A DNA stretch of 64,000 nucleotides from Acidobacteriota bacterium (GCA_020851565.1 JADZCN010000120.1:1-64000), one strand, 5' to 3'. Shown: positions 25,105 through 33,228, counted from the first letter of the stretch. Notes: generated by a model not told the origin, from the sequence alone. Numbers and translations are program-made.

Positions 25105-25772
25105 GGTCGTCCCTCCAGCACGTGGTCACGCGGCGTCGAGACGATGCGCTCGACGATGGTCCCCGCCAGCACCGCGAGGAGCTGGGCCACGGCGTCGTCC
25201 TCGTCGTGTTTACCGAACAGGCCAGTCCCCGCCACGCGAAGAGCTTCACCGAGAGCCGCATTCGAGATGCCGCGACGCCTCAGTAACTCGATGTTCATCA
25301 CAGCCTGTCGCGCGGAGACGGGCGAGGGTGGCCCGCTCGCCAGAGCGGGCTCGATGCGCTCTCCCTCCCTCTCTGGATCACTGATCGGATCACTTGATCG
25401 GATCAGGTGACCACCGGTCACCATCGGTGGTGACCACCGGTCACTATCCCGATGACCACCTGTCACTATCTCCGTCGTCTCATCGTGACCGGGTGTCACC
25501 ATCGCCAGACGGTAGACGTTCGCCTGTCGCCGGCCGGCGCGTCTCGAAATCACGAGCAGACCGGCACGTTCGAGGCGCTTGAGGGCGCGCACAACCTCGC
25601 GACTGGACACGCCCGCCATGCGCGCGAGGGTGGGGACCGATGGGAAGGCGTGCGCGCCGCGGTCGTCGGCATGGTCCGCGATGGCCATCAGAACGAGCCG
25701 ATCGCTCGGCCGCAGCGGGTTGTCGCCGTGGCGCAGGTGGTTCAGCACCCACCGTAGCCCTGCGAAGCTCAC
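25101..25772 (-). CDS. Lambda-O-like replication initiator with winged-helix N-terminus
   Basis: 223 residues from GTG 25772 (GGAGG upstream; overlaps the HTH stop as GTGA). Residues 1-85 are a winged helix of the phage replication/HTH_36 type: LRPSDRLVLMAIADHADD, FPSVPTLARMAGVSSREVV and RALKRLERAGLLVISRR. The middle encodes repeated VTGGH-type residues because the DNA there contains four 18-bp iterons. The C-terminal 80 residues may bind the helicase. In lambda the origin lies inside gene O in just this way, so the gene probably carries the element's origin. Confidence 0.75.
   Translation of the reverse strand: MSFAGLRWVLNHLRHGDNPLRPSDRLVLMAIADHADDRGAHAFPSVPTLARMAGVSSREVVRALKRLERAGLLVISRRAGRRQANVYRLAMVTPGHDETTEIVTGGHRDSDRWSPPMVTGGHLIRSSDPISDPEREGERIEPALASGPPSPVSARQAVMNIELLRRRGISNAALGEALRVAGTGLFGKHDEDDAVAQLLAVLAGTIVERIVSTPRDHVLEGRP
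25408..25503. repeat. Four 18-bp iterons, candidate replication origin
   Basis: Copies begin at 25408, 25431, 25453 and 25486. The first two read TGACCACCGGTCACCATC and TGACCACCGGTCACTATC; the third and fourth differ from these at one and four positions. Spacings are 23, 22 and 33 bp, close to two and three helical turns, so all copies face one side of the DNA. Each contains the dyad GTGACC/GGTCAC. Just to the left, GATCGGATCA is repeated twice (25383 and 25396). Confidence 0.8.
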
Positions 25773-26083
25773 GTGGCCTCCGTCGGCGGCTGGCGGGCCG
25801 CGCCCTGACTCGGGAACGAGGGAGGCCCAAGTCCCGTGCCCCGGCAGGGCGCGGCCACGCCAGATTCCTTGGCCACCACCGCCGACCGTTCGATGAACTC
25901 GTCGATCCACTCTTGACGGAGCACGAGCAATCGCCGCCCGCCAATGCGCGCGGCGCGGAGCTGGCCGGTCGCGCAGGCCTGATAAATCAGCTTGACACCG
26001 CATCTGGCGCGCGCCGCCGCCTCGCGGGCGGTCAACCAAGGCGAGGACGCCGATGGAGTCTGATGTCCGCTCTGGGAGTCCAT
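25769..26083 (-). CDS. Excisionase/AlpA-like helix-turn-helix protein
   Basis: 104 residues. WLTAREAAARARCGVKLIYQ, then AARIGGRRLLVLRQEWIDEF is the compact MerR-like HTH of the excisionase family DNA-binding proteins. It is the first gene of the leftward cluster, with about 260 bp of regulatory DNA in front, the place where phage islands encode Xis or AlpA-type activators. GGGAG precedes the ATG by six bases. It would direct excision or activate the element's genes. Confidence 0.82.
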   Translation of the reverse strand: MDSQSGHQTPSASSPWLTAREAAARARCGVKLIYQACATGQLRAARIGGRRLLVLRQEWIDEFIERSAVVAKESGVAAPCRGTGLGPPSFPSQGAARQPPTEAT

Positions 26084-26347
26084 GGCTACTCCCGAATCAT
26101 GAAAGGACAGCTACAGGGCGATCAAGATTTCCTCATACCAATCAAGGGCGCATTGATTCGCCGAATAGTGACACGCTTGGCCCCTCGTGAACAGACCACG
26201 ACACTCCCCGACAAGGAGCGTCATAGGAGGCCAAAGATTTAACATTGCCCTTAACAGCGTGAGGGCCTACGCCGCAGCCGGTTCGGCGCGGTTAGTGCTC
26301 TCCGCGCGGCCTCTTGGAAGAGCCGTCGTCTGCTGCCAGGCGCTGTC
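26084..26347 (-). promoter_or_regulatory. Regulatory region of the island's leftward operon
   Basis: 264 bp without a credible gene and with lower GC than its surroundings. It holds a dyad AATCAA-7-TTGATT at 26140-26158, a plausible operator, and, reading leftward, TTGATC followed after 17 bases by TCATGA, a weak -35/-10 pair about 20 bp from the excisionase-like start. No divergent repressor gene is visible, unlike in many phage islands. Confidence 0.4.
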
Positions 26348-27079
26348 TCACTCGCGAGCGGGGATTTCCTCAGCGTTCATCTCCTCAAGGCCAGCCGCGA
26401 CGCTGAGCAGGACTACGGTCGTTGCGAAGACCTGGCGGAACATGTAGGCGATTCCTGCCAGGCCTTCGGCCCGTTCCCCATGTGCCTTGTGCGCCAGCGT
26501 CAGCAGGATGGTCTTGTCAGACAGGTGGCCGGAGCGAAGGGCGGCCTCGACAGCCTTGAGGGCGTTCAGCGCCTCGCCTTTGAATCCGTCCTCACCATGC
26601 TGGAGTCCGTGCCGAACCTCGTACAGGTCCTTGAGATACTCCTCGTACCCGTCGCGCAGTTGTCTGACGTGATCGCGGGTGATGTAGCCCCTCTTGCGCA
26701 TCGCGACAGCGACCTTGAACACGAGTTCCTTGCCGCGATAGGCCTCGCTCCAAAACACGCGTACGAGCAACTCCAGGCGCACTGAGGGTGACCCGCGAAG
26801 GGTGGGCGCGAGGGCCGCAAGCTCCTCGAGGTCCGCGTTGATAGTGTTGAACGAGTCGACGATGCCGTTGAGCAAGTCGGCCAGCAGGCAGACGAGGTAC
26901 TGAGGCATCAGGCGCTCAGGGACCATGAAGCCATCGATGCCCCTGTTGTTCAAGAAGGCATCCACGACGCGCGGAACGTCCCCCACAGTGAGAGCGCTGT
27001 AGCGCGCGTCTCGATCGGCGAGGTACTCGGCAACGCCGACCGGGTACGGAATCGAGTCGAGGTAGCGCGGAGCGGGCAT
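26348..27079 (-). CDS. HEPN-like cargo protein next to the attachment site
   Basis: 243 residues from ATG 27079, with AAGGAGG upstream; the track start adds residues that come from the tRNA-flanking DNA. Mostly helical. The segment DLYEVRHGLQHGED matches the HEPN-type signature R-x4-H (RHGLQH) preceded by an LYE/LYD helix, as in ribonuclease toxins and abortive-infection proteins. A hydrophobic helix near the end (VFATTVVLLSVAAGL) might be membrane-associated. It stands apart from the other genes, so it is probably independent cargo; an antiphage role is inference. Confidence 0.6.
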   Translation of the reverse strand: MPAPRYLDSIPYPVGVAEYLADRDARYSALTVGDVPRVVDAFLNNRGIDGFMVPERLMPQYLVCLLADLLNGIVDSFNTINADLEELAALAPTLRGSPSVRLELLVRVFWSEAYRGKELVFKVAVAMRKRGYITRDHVRQLRDGYEEYLKDLYEVRHGLQHGEDGFKGEALNALKAVEAALRSGHLSDKTILLTLAHKAHGERAEGLAGIAYMFRQVFATTVVLLSVAAGLEEMNAEEIPARE

Positions 27080-27208
27080 CGGTCTCCGCCTCCTTATGGG
27101 CGAACCTGATAAACACACCAAGGCGTCATGGAGACGCCTCCCGTTGCAATCCCGTTGCAAACAGGACGGGCGCGGACCGAAGTCCACGCCCGTAACCTGT
27201 TGATTCTA

Positions 27209-27254
27209 TTGGTGGGCCGCGCAGGGATCGAACCTGCGACCCTCTGCTTAAAAG
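27209..27254. repeat. Attachment site, tRNA copy
   Basis: The second perfect copy of the 46-bp direct repeat, overlapping the 3' half of the intact tRNA-Lys. Integration here rebuilds a full tRNA, so insertion does not harm the host. Confidence 0.95.
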
Positions 27255-27284
27255 GCAGGTGCTCTACCACTGAGCTAGCGGCCC
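27210..27284 (-). tRNA. tRNA-Lys (TTT anticodon)
   Basis: Reading leftward the cloverleaf is complete: acceptor GGGCCGC/GCGGCCC, D-arm GCTC/GAGC, anticodon loop CTTTTAA, T-arm GCAGG-TTCGATC-CCTGC, discriminator A and an encoded CCA. The anticodon stem CCTGC/GCAGA has a C-A mismatch at its first pair. The 3' half is duplicated at the far end of the genomic island. Confidence 0.95.
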
Positions 27285-27304
27285 CTCGGTTGATTTTACA
27301 GGTC

Positions 27305-27359
27305 TTGGGGGCTTGAGGTCTTGGGGCTTGGGGCTTGGGGCTTGGGGCTTGGGGGGCCA
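27305..27359. repeat. 7-bp tandem repeat, GGGGCTT
   Basis: Seven or so units of GGGGCTT (TTGGGGCTTGGGGCTTGGGG) lie between the tRNA-Lys and the stop of the ABC ATPase gene. The unit matches the first part of the array upstream of the DNA methyltransferase. Confidence 0.9.
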
Positions 27360-27360
27360 G

Positions 27361-28062
27361 TTATCGCCCCAGCTTCCTCTGACGCTCCACCTGCAGGAGC
27401 TCGCGGGTTTCCTCGTGCTGGGCGTGCTCCAGCACCTGGTGGGGGTCGCCCTGCTCCACCACGCGGCCGCCGGCCAGGATCACCACACGCGAGGCGAAGT
27501 CGCGAACGAAGTCATCATCGTGCGAGGTCAGGAGCAGCGTCCGCCCGCTGGCGGCCAGCGCCTTCAGGACGTCGCCGAGGTCGTTGCGACGCGCGGGATC
27601 CAGCGAGGCCGTGGGCTCGTCGAGCAGCAGCAGCGGCGGGTCCACCGCCAGCGCGCGGGCGATGGCCACGCGCTGGGCTTCCCCGCCGGAGAGCTCGCGC
27701 GGGAGCGCGTGGGCGCGATGGCCGACGCCAAGCTCGCCGAGGAGCGCCTCGGCCCGCGCCTGTGCCTGGGCGCGCGTCTGGCGCTGCACGTGGACGGGCG
27801 CCAGGCACACGTTCTCCAGCGCGGTCAGGTGCTCGAAGAGGTAATGGAACTGGAAGACCATGCCCGCCTTCGGCACCTGGATCTCCCCGGCGTCGGCGCG
27901 CTCGAGGCCCGCGAGGATGCGCAGGACGGTCGTCTTGCCCGAGCCCGACAGGCCCATCAGTGCGACCACTTCCCCCGGCGCGGCGTCGAGGTCGATGCCG
28001 GCGAGGATCTGCCGGTCGCCACGCCACAGCCGCAGGCCGCGCACGCGGAGCGTCGTTGTCAC
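27361..28062 (-). CDS. Amino-acid ABC transporter ATP-binding protein
   Basis: 233 residues from GTG 28062, overlapping the permease stop as GTGA. Walker A GLSGSGKTT, Q-loop MVFQFHYLFEHLTALENV (with the usual Q), signature LSGGEAQRVAIARAL, Walker B LLLLDEPTASLD and the H-loop LTSHDDDF are all present. It matches the GlnQ/ArtP class that energises polar amino-acid uptake. The 716-residue track ORF over this region is a shadow frame in the upstream gene joined to this frame. Confidence 0.94.
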   Translation of the reverse strand: MTTTLRVRGLRLWRGDRQILAGIDLDAAPGEVVALMGLSGSGKTTVLRILAGLERADAGEIQVPKAGMVFQFHYLFEHLTALENVCLAPVHVQRQTRAQAQARAEALLGELGVGHRAHALPRELSGGEAQRVAIARALAVDPPLLLLDEPTASLDPARRNDLGDVLKALAASGRTLLLTSHDDDFVRDFASRVVILAGGRVVEQGDPHQVLEHAQHEETRELLQVERQRKLGR

Positions 28063-29546
28063 GGCGTGGCCACCTTCCAGCGGTCCTCGAGCCTTCGCGC
28101 GAGGTGCGACAGCGGCAGCGACATCGCCAGGTAGAGCGCGGCACAGAGCAGGCCCGGCACCAGCCAGCTGCCGATGTTGGTGGCGAAGATCTGCGTCTGC
28201 TTGGTGAGTTCGACCACTGTCAGCACCGACACGAGCGACGAGTCCTTGAGCAGCGCGACGAAGTCGTTGGTCATCGGCGCCAGCGCGAGGCGGAAGGCCT
28301 GTGGTGCGCGCACCAGCCGCAGGGTCTGCAGCCGCGTGAGCCCGAGGATCCGCGCGGCCTCGAGTTGCCCGCGCGGTACGGCCTCGAGAGCACTCCGGTA
28401 GATCTCGCTCTCGTAGGCGGCGTAGTTCAGCCCCAGCCCCACCAGCGCCGCAATGAACGCCGGCAGCCGCACCATGCCCGCCAGGCCGTAGTAGATGACG
28501 AAGAGCTGCAGCAGCACGGGCGTGCCGCGCATCACCTCGACGTAGACGGTGAGCACCGCGCGTGTCAGCGGATCCCCGTAGACACGGCCGGTGGCGATGA
28601 AGACCCCCAGCACGACGGCGAGGAGCATCGCGGCACAGGAGAGCACCAAAGTCAGCACCGCGGCGCTCAGCAGCGAGGGCAGGTAGCGCGGGAGCGCCTC
28701 CCAGGCGCGCGCGACGCTGCCGAGCGGCGCGCCGCCGGTGGCACCAGGCGCGTCCGAGCCCTCCGCCGCCAGCACGCGGGCGTAGAGCGCCGGCTGGTCT
28801 TCGGTCCAGCAGTCCCACTTGCGGAAGATGCGCTCGAGCGTGCCGTCCCGCATGGCGGCCCGGAGGATCGCGTCCACCTGGTCCCGGAGATCCGTCCGCT
28901 CCGGGGCGGCGATGATGATGTAGTGCCCCACCGCCACGGCCTCGGGATGCGTGACGAGGCCCGTGTTGCGGCGCATCGCGCGCTCGGCCAGCACGTGGTC
29001 CAGCAGCACGGCGTCCACGCGCCCCAGCAGCAGATCCGAGTACGGGTGGACGTCGTCGTCGTAGGACACGGCGGTGAGGCCGTGTTCCCCCTCGGCCTCG
29101 AGCAGGATGTCGTAGGCCATCGTCCCGCCCAGCGTGGCGACGCGCCGCCCGCGCAGGTCGGCGAGCGACCGGAACCGCTCCCGATCGCCCTCGCGGACCG
29201 TGATGACCTCGCGGAACTCGTAGTACGGCACGCTCGCGGCGACCGACGCGCGTCGGCCGGGCGAGTCCTCGATGCCGCTCAGGCCGATGTCGAAATCGCC
29301 GCGACGGGCCGACTGGTCCAGCGAGGAGTAGGCAATCTGGACGAACTGGGCGGGACGGCCCAGCTCCGCGGCGATGTGCTCCGCAATCTCGACGTCGAAG
29401 CCGATCATCTTCGCCGGGTCGGCCGGGTCGGCCTCCACGAACGGGGCGCCGCCCTCTGAGTCGCCCCCCCAGCGGAGCGGCGGTTGCGCGACCGCCGGGA
29501 CGGCCGTGCACAGCAGCAGCAATGCGAGAAGCGCGAGGCGGATCAA
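28059..29546 (-). CDS. Fused amino-acid-binding protein and ABC permease
   Basis: About 495 residues. A signal peptide (LALLALLLLCTAVPAVAQ) leads into a periplasmic binding domain (residues 20-260; MIGFDVEIAEHIAAELG, GDFDIGLSGI), then a His/Glu/Gln-type permease domain with the motif RGTPVLLQLFVIYYG and the coupling helix ESEIYRSALEAVPRGQLEAA. The likely start is TTG 29546, since no ATG or GTG exists between the serB stop and the signal peptide; the track's longer frame runs back through serB. With the ATPase downstream it forms a complete two-gene importer. Confidence 0.88.
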   Translation of the reverse strand: MIRLALLALLLLCTAVPAVAQPPLRWGGDSEGGAPFVEADPADPAKMIGFDVEIAEHIAAELGRPAQFVQIAYSSLDQSARRGDFDIGLSGIEDSPGRRASVAASVPYYEFREVITVREGDRERFRSLADLRGRRVATLGGTMAYDILLEAEGEHGLTAVSYDDDVHPYSDLLLGRVDAVLLDHVLAERAMRRNTGLVTHPEAVAVGHYIIIAAPERTDLRDQVDAILRAAMRDGTLERIFRKWDCWTEDQPALYARVLAAEGSDAPGATGGAPLGSVARAWEALPRYLPSLLSAAVLTLVLSCAAMLLAVVLGVFIATGRVYGDPLTRAVLTVYVEVMRGTPVLLQLFVIYYGLAGMVRLPAFIAALVGLGLNYAAYESEIYRSALEAVPRGQLEAARILGLTRLQTLRLVRAPQAFRLALAPMTNDFVALLKDSSLVSVLTVVELTKQTQIFATNIGSWLVPGLLCAALYLAMSLPLSHLARRLEDRWKVATP

Positions 29547-29562
29547 CGCCGACAGTATAGGG

Positions 29563-30789
29563 TCAGACCAGCGCGTCGCGATCGCGCACGCCGAGCAGGT
29601 AGAGGATGCCGTCCAGTCCCATCGTCGAGATGGACTGCCGCGCGCTCTGCCGGACCAGCGGCTTGGCGCGGAACGCGATGCCCAGCCCTGCGAGGCGCAG
29701 CATCGGCAGATCGTTGGCGCCGTCGCCCACGGCGATGACCTGCTCCATGCTGAGGCCCTCGGCGCGGGCAATCTCGGCAAGATGGCGGGCCTTGCGGGCG
29801 CCGTCCACGATATCGCCGCGCACCTGGCCCGTCACGATGCCGTCGACGATGTCCAGCTCGTTGGCGTGCAGGTAGTCGATACCCAGCCGGCGCTGCAGCT
29901 CGCGGCCGACGAAGGTGAACCCTCCCGACAGGATGGCGGTCTTATAGCCGAGCCGCCGCAGCGTGGATGTCAGCCGCTCGGCCCCGTCCATCAGCGGCAC
30001 CATGTCCACCACCTGCCGGAGCGCCGACGCCGGAAGCCCCTTCAACAGCGAGACGCGCTTCCGGAAGCTCGCCTGGAAGTCCAGCTCGCCGCGCATGGCC
30101 GACTCGGTGATGGCCTGCACCTGCGCGCCGACGCCCGCCAGTTTCGCCAGCTCGTCGATCACCTCGGCATTGATGAGCGTCGAGTCCATGTCGAAGGCCA
30201 CGAGCCGCCGGTTGCGCCGGTACACGTTGTCGTGCTGGAAGGCGATGTCCACGTCGTGCTGGTGGGTCAGCTCCAGCAGCGCTGCCCGCATCTCGTCCTC
30301 GCTGCCGAGGTCGCCCGACGCAGCCAGCTCGACGCAGACGCGGCCCGCGGAGCCCGTGTCGAGCGGGGTGCGTCCCGACAGCCGCTCGATGCGGTCGATG
30401 TTGAGGCCCGCCTTCAGGATGATGCCGCTCACGTCCGCCAGCTGCGCGGCCGTGAGCGCCGGGCCGAGGACGCTGACCAGGTATCGGCCCTTCCCCTGCG
30501 TGCCCACCCACGCCTGGTACTCGTCGCCGGTGATGGCGCTGAACCGGATCTGGACGCCCAGCTCGTGTGCCTTCAGTAGCAGCTCCGTGAGCAGCGACGA
30601 GGACTTCATCTCGTCGGTGAGCTCCACCAGGATGCCGAGCGCGAGCGCGTCGTGGATGACGGCCTGGCCGATGTCCAGGATGCGCGCGCCGGATCGCGCG
30701 AGGATGCTCGTCAGCGCGTGGGTGACGCCAGGGGCGTCGTGGCCGGTAATGTCGATGTGCAGGACACGGGATTCAGGCAGCGTGGGCAT
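29563..30789 (-). CDS. serB: Phosphoserine phosphatase with two ACT-like domains
   Basis: 408 residues. Residues 1-180 are tandem ACT-type regulatory domains (VLHIDITGHDAPGVTHALT at the start). The HAD catalytic domain follows: nucleophile motif LVAFDMDSTLI, motif II KTAILSGGFTF, and the lysine and DD motifs VGDGANDLPML. It makes the last step of serine synthesis in the cytosol. The ABC transporter gene begins 16 bp downstream, so the amino-acid importer is probably in the same transcript. Confidence 0.95.
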   Translation of the reverse strand: MPTLPESRVLHIDITGHDAPGVTHALTSILARSGARILDIGQAVIHDALALGILVELTDEMKSSSLLTELLLKAHELGVQIRFSAITGDEYQAWVGTQGKGRYLVSVLGPALTAAQLADVSGIILKAGLNIDRIERLSGRTPLDTGSAGRVCVELAASGDLGSEDEMRAALLELTHQHDVDIAFQHDNVYRRNRRLVAFDMDSTLINAEVIDELAKLAGVGAQVQAITESAMRGELDFQASFRKRVSLLKGLPASALRQVVDMVPLMDGAERLTSTLRRLGYKTAILSGGFTFVGRELQRRLGIDYLHANELDIVDGIVTGQVRGDIVDGARKARHLAEIARAEGLSMEQVIAVGDGANDLPMLRLAGLGIAFRAKPLVRQSARQSISTMGLDGILYLLGVRDRDALV

Positions 30790-30837
30790 GCGAACAGGAA
30801 ATTATCCCCCATTCGCGCCGCCGGCCCTCGCCGCGAG

Positions 30838-31737
30838 CTATTGCGGCAGCACGCGTGCCCCGGTGAGGAACCGGCGATAGCTCGCGTACTCGGTGACGGT
30901 GCGCAGCCGTGGCTGCCCCGATCCGCGCGTGATGCGCAGCTGCGTGGACGAGACCGGCAGCACCAGCGTTTCTTCCGGGTCCGTGAACGTGATGGGCTTG
31001 AAGCGGATGGAGGTGTCCATGCGCTCGAGCGTGAGGTGAGGCTCGACGTTGGCGCGCCGCGCGATGCGCCGGGGCATGGGAACCTCGACCAGTCCCGACA
31101 GGCCCTGATCCAGCCGCAGCACTTCGTGCGTGTCGGGGTCGAGCCAGATCCGACCACGGACGCCCCCTTCCACGTTGTAGCTGATGCAGTCCTCGTTGCC
31201 CTCGACCTCGCTCACCTCGACGGCAACCGGCGTGGTGAGCCGGTAGTCGACGACGAGAACGACGCGGCCGTCGATCTTCTGGGGCCTGGCCAGCGAGAAC
31301 ACGTAGTCGCGCCGCTGCTCGGGCAGCAGCATCGAGAGCGGTTGCGTTTCCGAGGCGTTCTGCTCGGGCGTGGTGCAGTTGTCGTAGTCGTTCTTCCGCG
31401 GCAGGTGCCCGTTCACCGTCAGCACCTGGCGGAGTGTCTTCGCCTCGACCGGCTGGACCGAATCGAGCAGCGGATCCCACGAGAGGCGGAGCTCCGATTC
31501 GACGACGCGCGCGAAGCCGTCGGCGGTGAGCCCGGAGTTGAGTGGCTGGAGGCGGACCGTCTCGACGCAGATGAGGCTCTGCGCACGCGCGAAGTAGTCG
31601 GCCACCTTCTCGCCGGCGCGCGCGAGGATGGTGCCAAGCTCCACGGCCCCCTCGCGTGGCTGGGCGCCCACGGCGACGACGGAGGCGCCCGCGAGCACCG
31701 CCACCATCGCACCGACGCGCACACCCAGACGTCGCAT
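30838..31737 (-). CDS. Secreted protein of unknown function
   Basis: About 299 residues after choosing the ATG nearest the signal peptide (GAMVAVLAGASVVAVGAQ). Mature part is beta-rich: SLICVETVRLQPLNSG, RPQKIDGRVVLVVDYRL, GRIWLDPDTHEVLRLDQ. The pattern (an early cysteine, outer-membrane-lipoprotein-like curved sheet, late VTEYASYRRF) resembles a group of acidobacterial exported hypotheticals. It may sit in the periplasm as a lipid or ligand carrier, but that is a guess. It diverges from the D-threonine-aldolase-like gene. Confidence 0.72.
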   Translation of the reverse strand: MRRLGVRVGAMVAVLAGASVVAVGAQPREGAVELGTILARAGEKVADYFARAQSLICVETVRLQPLNSGLTADGFARVVESELRLSWDPLLDSVQPVEAKTLRQVLTVNGHLPRKNDYDNCTTPEQNASETQPLSMLLPEQRRDYVFSLARPQKIDGRVVLVVDYRLTTPVAVEVSEVEGNEDCISYNVEGGVRGRIWLDPDTHEVLRLDQGLSGLVEVPMPRRIARRANVEPHLTLERMDTSIRFKPITFTDPEETLVLPVSSTQLRITRGSGQPRLRTVTEYASYRRFLTGARVLPQ

Positions 31738-31867
31738 CGCGCGGATTATAGCCACCGGGCCGGCGCATTCAAGTGTCTTTCAGCGCCGCGCGCGGACGCG
31801 CCGCCGAGTTGTCTCCGGATGTCACGTAATGCTGGCCGTCGAGGGCGAATCGGCGCATAATCCGCGC

Positions 31868-33100
31868 ATGTCACTGCCTCCCTCCTCGCGACGTGCTTTC
31901 CTGGCGGCCACGGGTGCCGCTGCCGCATCCGTGTGGATACCGCGTCCCGTGAAGGGGTACTCCCCCGCCGAGATTCGAGCCGTGAACCTCGACGACGTCG
32001 GGATTTCGAAGTGGGAGATCGATACGCCCGCGCTCTGCGTGGATCTCGACCGCCTCGAGCGGAACATCGCGAAGATGCAGGCCGCCGTGAAGAAGAACGG
32101 GATTGCCACGCGGCCACATGCCAAGACCCACAAGACCGCGGCCATCGCGCGCCTGCAGCTGGCCGCGGGCGCCATCGGCATCTGCACGGCGAAGCTGGGC
32201 GAGGCCGAGGCGCTCTTCGCCGCGGGCATCGAGCCGATCTGCATGACCACCAGCAACCTGTCGCCTCGAAAGATTCGGCGCGCCATGCAGTTGAGGAAGG
32301 CGAACCGGCAGTTCATCCAGGCCGTGGACGAGCCACAGAACGCGCGGGACCTCTCGGCGGCGGCGCGCGAGGCCGGCGTCACCGCCGACATCGTCGTGGA
32401 CGTGGCCGTCGGCACGCGCAGCGGCATCCCGCCGGGCGACGGCGCCGTGGCGTTGGCGAAGCTGGTGGACACGCTGCCGAACCTGACGCTGCGCGGCCTG
32501 CTCTCCTATGACGGCGGTGCGCAGCACGTCAACGGCTTCGCCGCGCGCAAGGAGCGCGCGCTGAAGGGCCTGGAGGGAAACGTCGAGACGCGCGAGGCGA
32601 TGAAGCGGGCTGGTCTCTCCACCGAGATCTTCAGCGGCGGAGGGACCGGCACCTACAGCGTGCAGCACCTCACGCCCGGCTTCACCGACGTGCAGGTCGG
32701 CAGCTACGTCTTCATGGACATGCAGTACCTGGCCATCGGCAGCGAGGACGGCGACGCCGTCTACAAGGACTTCGATCCGTCGCTCACCGTGGTGGCGACC
32801 GTGCTGAACAACCGCTTTCCGGGCCGGCTCACCACCGACGCCGGTGCGAAAGCACTCACCCTCAACGTGCCCCGCCCCGGCGTCGTGGGCGAGCCCGGCA
32901 TGGACTACAACCCGGGCTCGGACGAGTTCGGCGTCATCACCTTCACCGAGGCGCGGCGCACGTACAAGATGGGCGACCGCATCGAGATGATCGTCCCCCA
33001 CTGCGACCCAGTGGTGAACCTCTACGACCAGATGTACGGCATCCGCGGCGACAAGGTCGAGGTGGTGTGGCCCGTGACCGCGCGAGGCAAGTCGCAGTAG
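31868..33100 (+). CDS. Tat-exported D-threonine aldolase/DSD1-like PLP enzyme
   Basis: 410 residues from ATG 31868. A Tat leader (SSRRAFLAATGAAAASVWIP) is followed by a type III fold (alanine racemase-like) barrel. The PLP lysine lies in RPHAKTHKTA, and the phosphate and barrel strands in LRGLLSYDGG. The C-terminal metal motif PHCDPVVNLYD is typical of D-threonine aldolases and D-serine dehydratases. The reaction (aldol cleavage of D-threonine-like substrates, or D-serine deamination) cannot be told from sequence. Export of such an enzyme to the periplasm is unusual outside these phyla. Confidence 0.87.
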   Translation: MSLPPSSRRAFLAATGAAAASVWIPRPVKGYSPAEIRAVNLDDVGISKWEIDTPALCVDLDRLERNIAKMQAAVKKNGIATRPHAKTHKTAAIARLQLAAGAIGICTAKLGEAEALFAAGIEPICMTTSNLSPRKIRRAMQLRKANRQFIQAVDEPQNARDLSAAAREAGVTADIVVDVAVGTRSGIPPGDGAVALAKLVDTLPNLTLRGLLSYDGGAQHVNGFAARKERALKGLEGNVETREAMKRAGLSTEIFSGGGTGTYSVQHLTPGFTDVQVGSYVFMDMQYLAIGSEDGDAVYKDFDPSLTVVATVLNNRFPGRLTTDAGAKALTLNVPRPGVVGEPGMDYNPGSDEFGVITFTEARRTYKMGDRIEMIVPHCDPVVNLYDQMYGIRGDKVEVVWPVTARGKSQ

Positions 33101-33228
33101 CGCCTCGCCAGCGGGGTGAGAAGCACGGGAATCCGGCTGCGCGGCCGCGCGCCTCTCGAATTCGTGCCTGATTCCGGCCGCCTCCGGGTGGCAGGGCTGA
33201 TGCATTGCCCTCATCCGGAGGCGGTCAT

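Larger units (their letters stand above)
19006..27254. mobile_element. Integrative element in tRNA-Lys, phage-satellite-like
   Basis: Bounded by perfect 46-bp direct repeats, one of which is the 3' half of the tRNA-Lys gene. Contents, all read leftward: HEPN-like cargo, HTH excisionase-like protein, replication protein with internal iterons, two unknowns, zinc-finger protein, terminase-small-subunit-like protein, zinc-ribbon protein, serine resolvase, 55-residue ORF, DUF488 protein, ribbon-helix-helix ORF, membrane protein, tyrosine integrase. There are no capsid, portal, tail, lysis or conjugation genes. An integrase, Xis-like HTH, phage-type initiator and TerS-like gene without structural genes is the usual pattern of phage-inducible islands; a decayed prophage or mobilisable element is the alternative. 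Confidence 0.85.

Noticed and set aside
26187-26447. Plus-strand ORF in the island's regulatory region, considered as a divergent repressor
   Set aside because: No HTH pattern, poor ribosome-binding site, and its end is antisense to the HEPN-like gene.
27361-29511. 716-residue ORF on the minus strand over the ABC transporter
   Set aside because: Its first two thirds are an out-of-frame shadow of the fused permease; only the C-terminal part is the real ATPase, which starts at GTG 28062.
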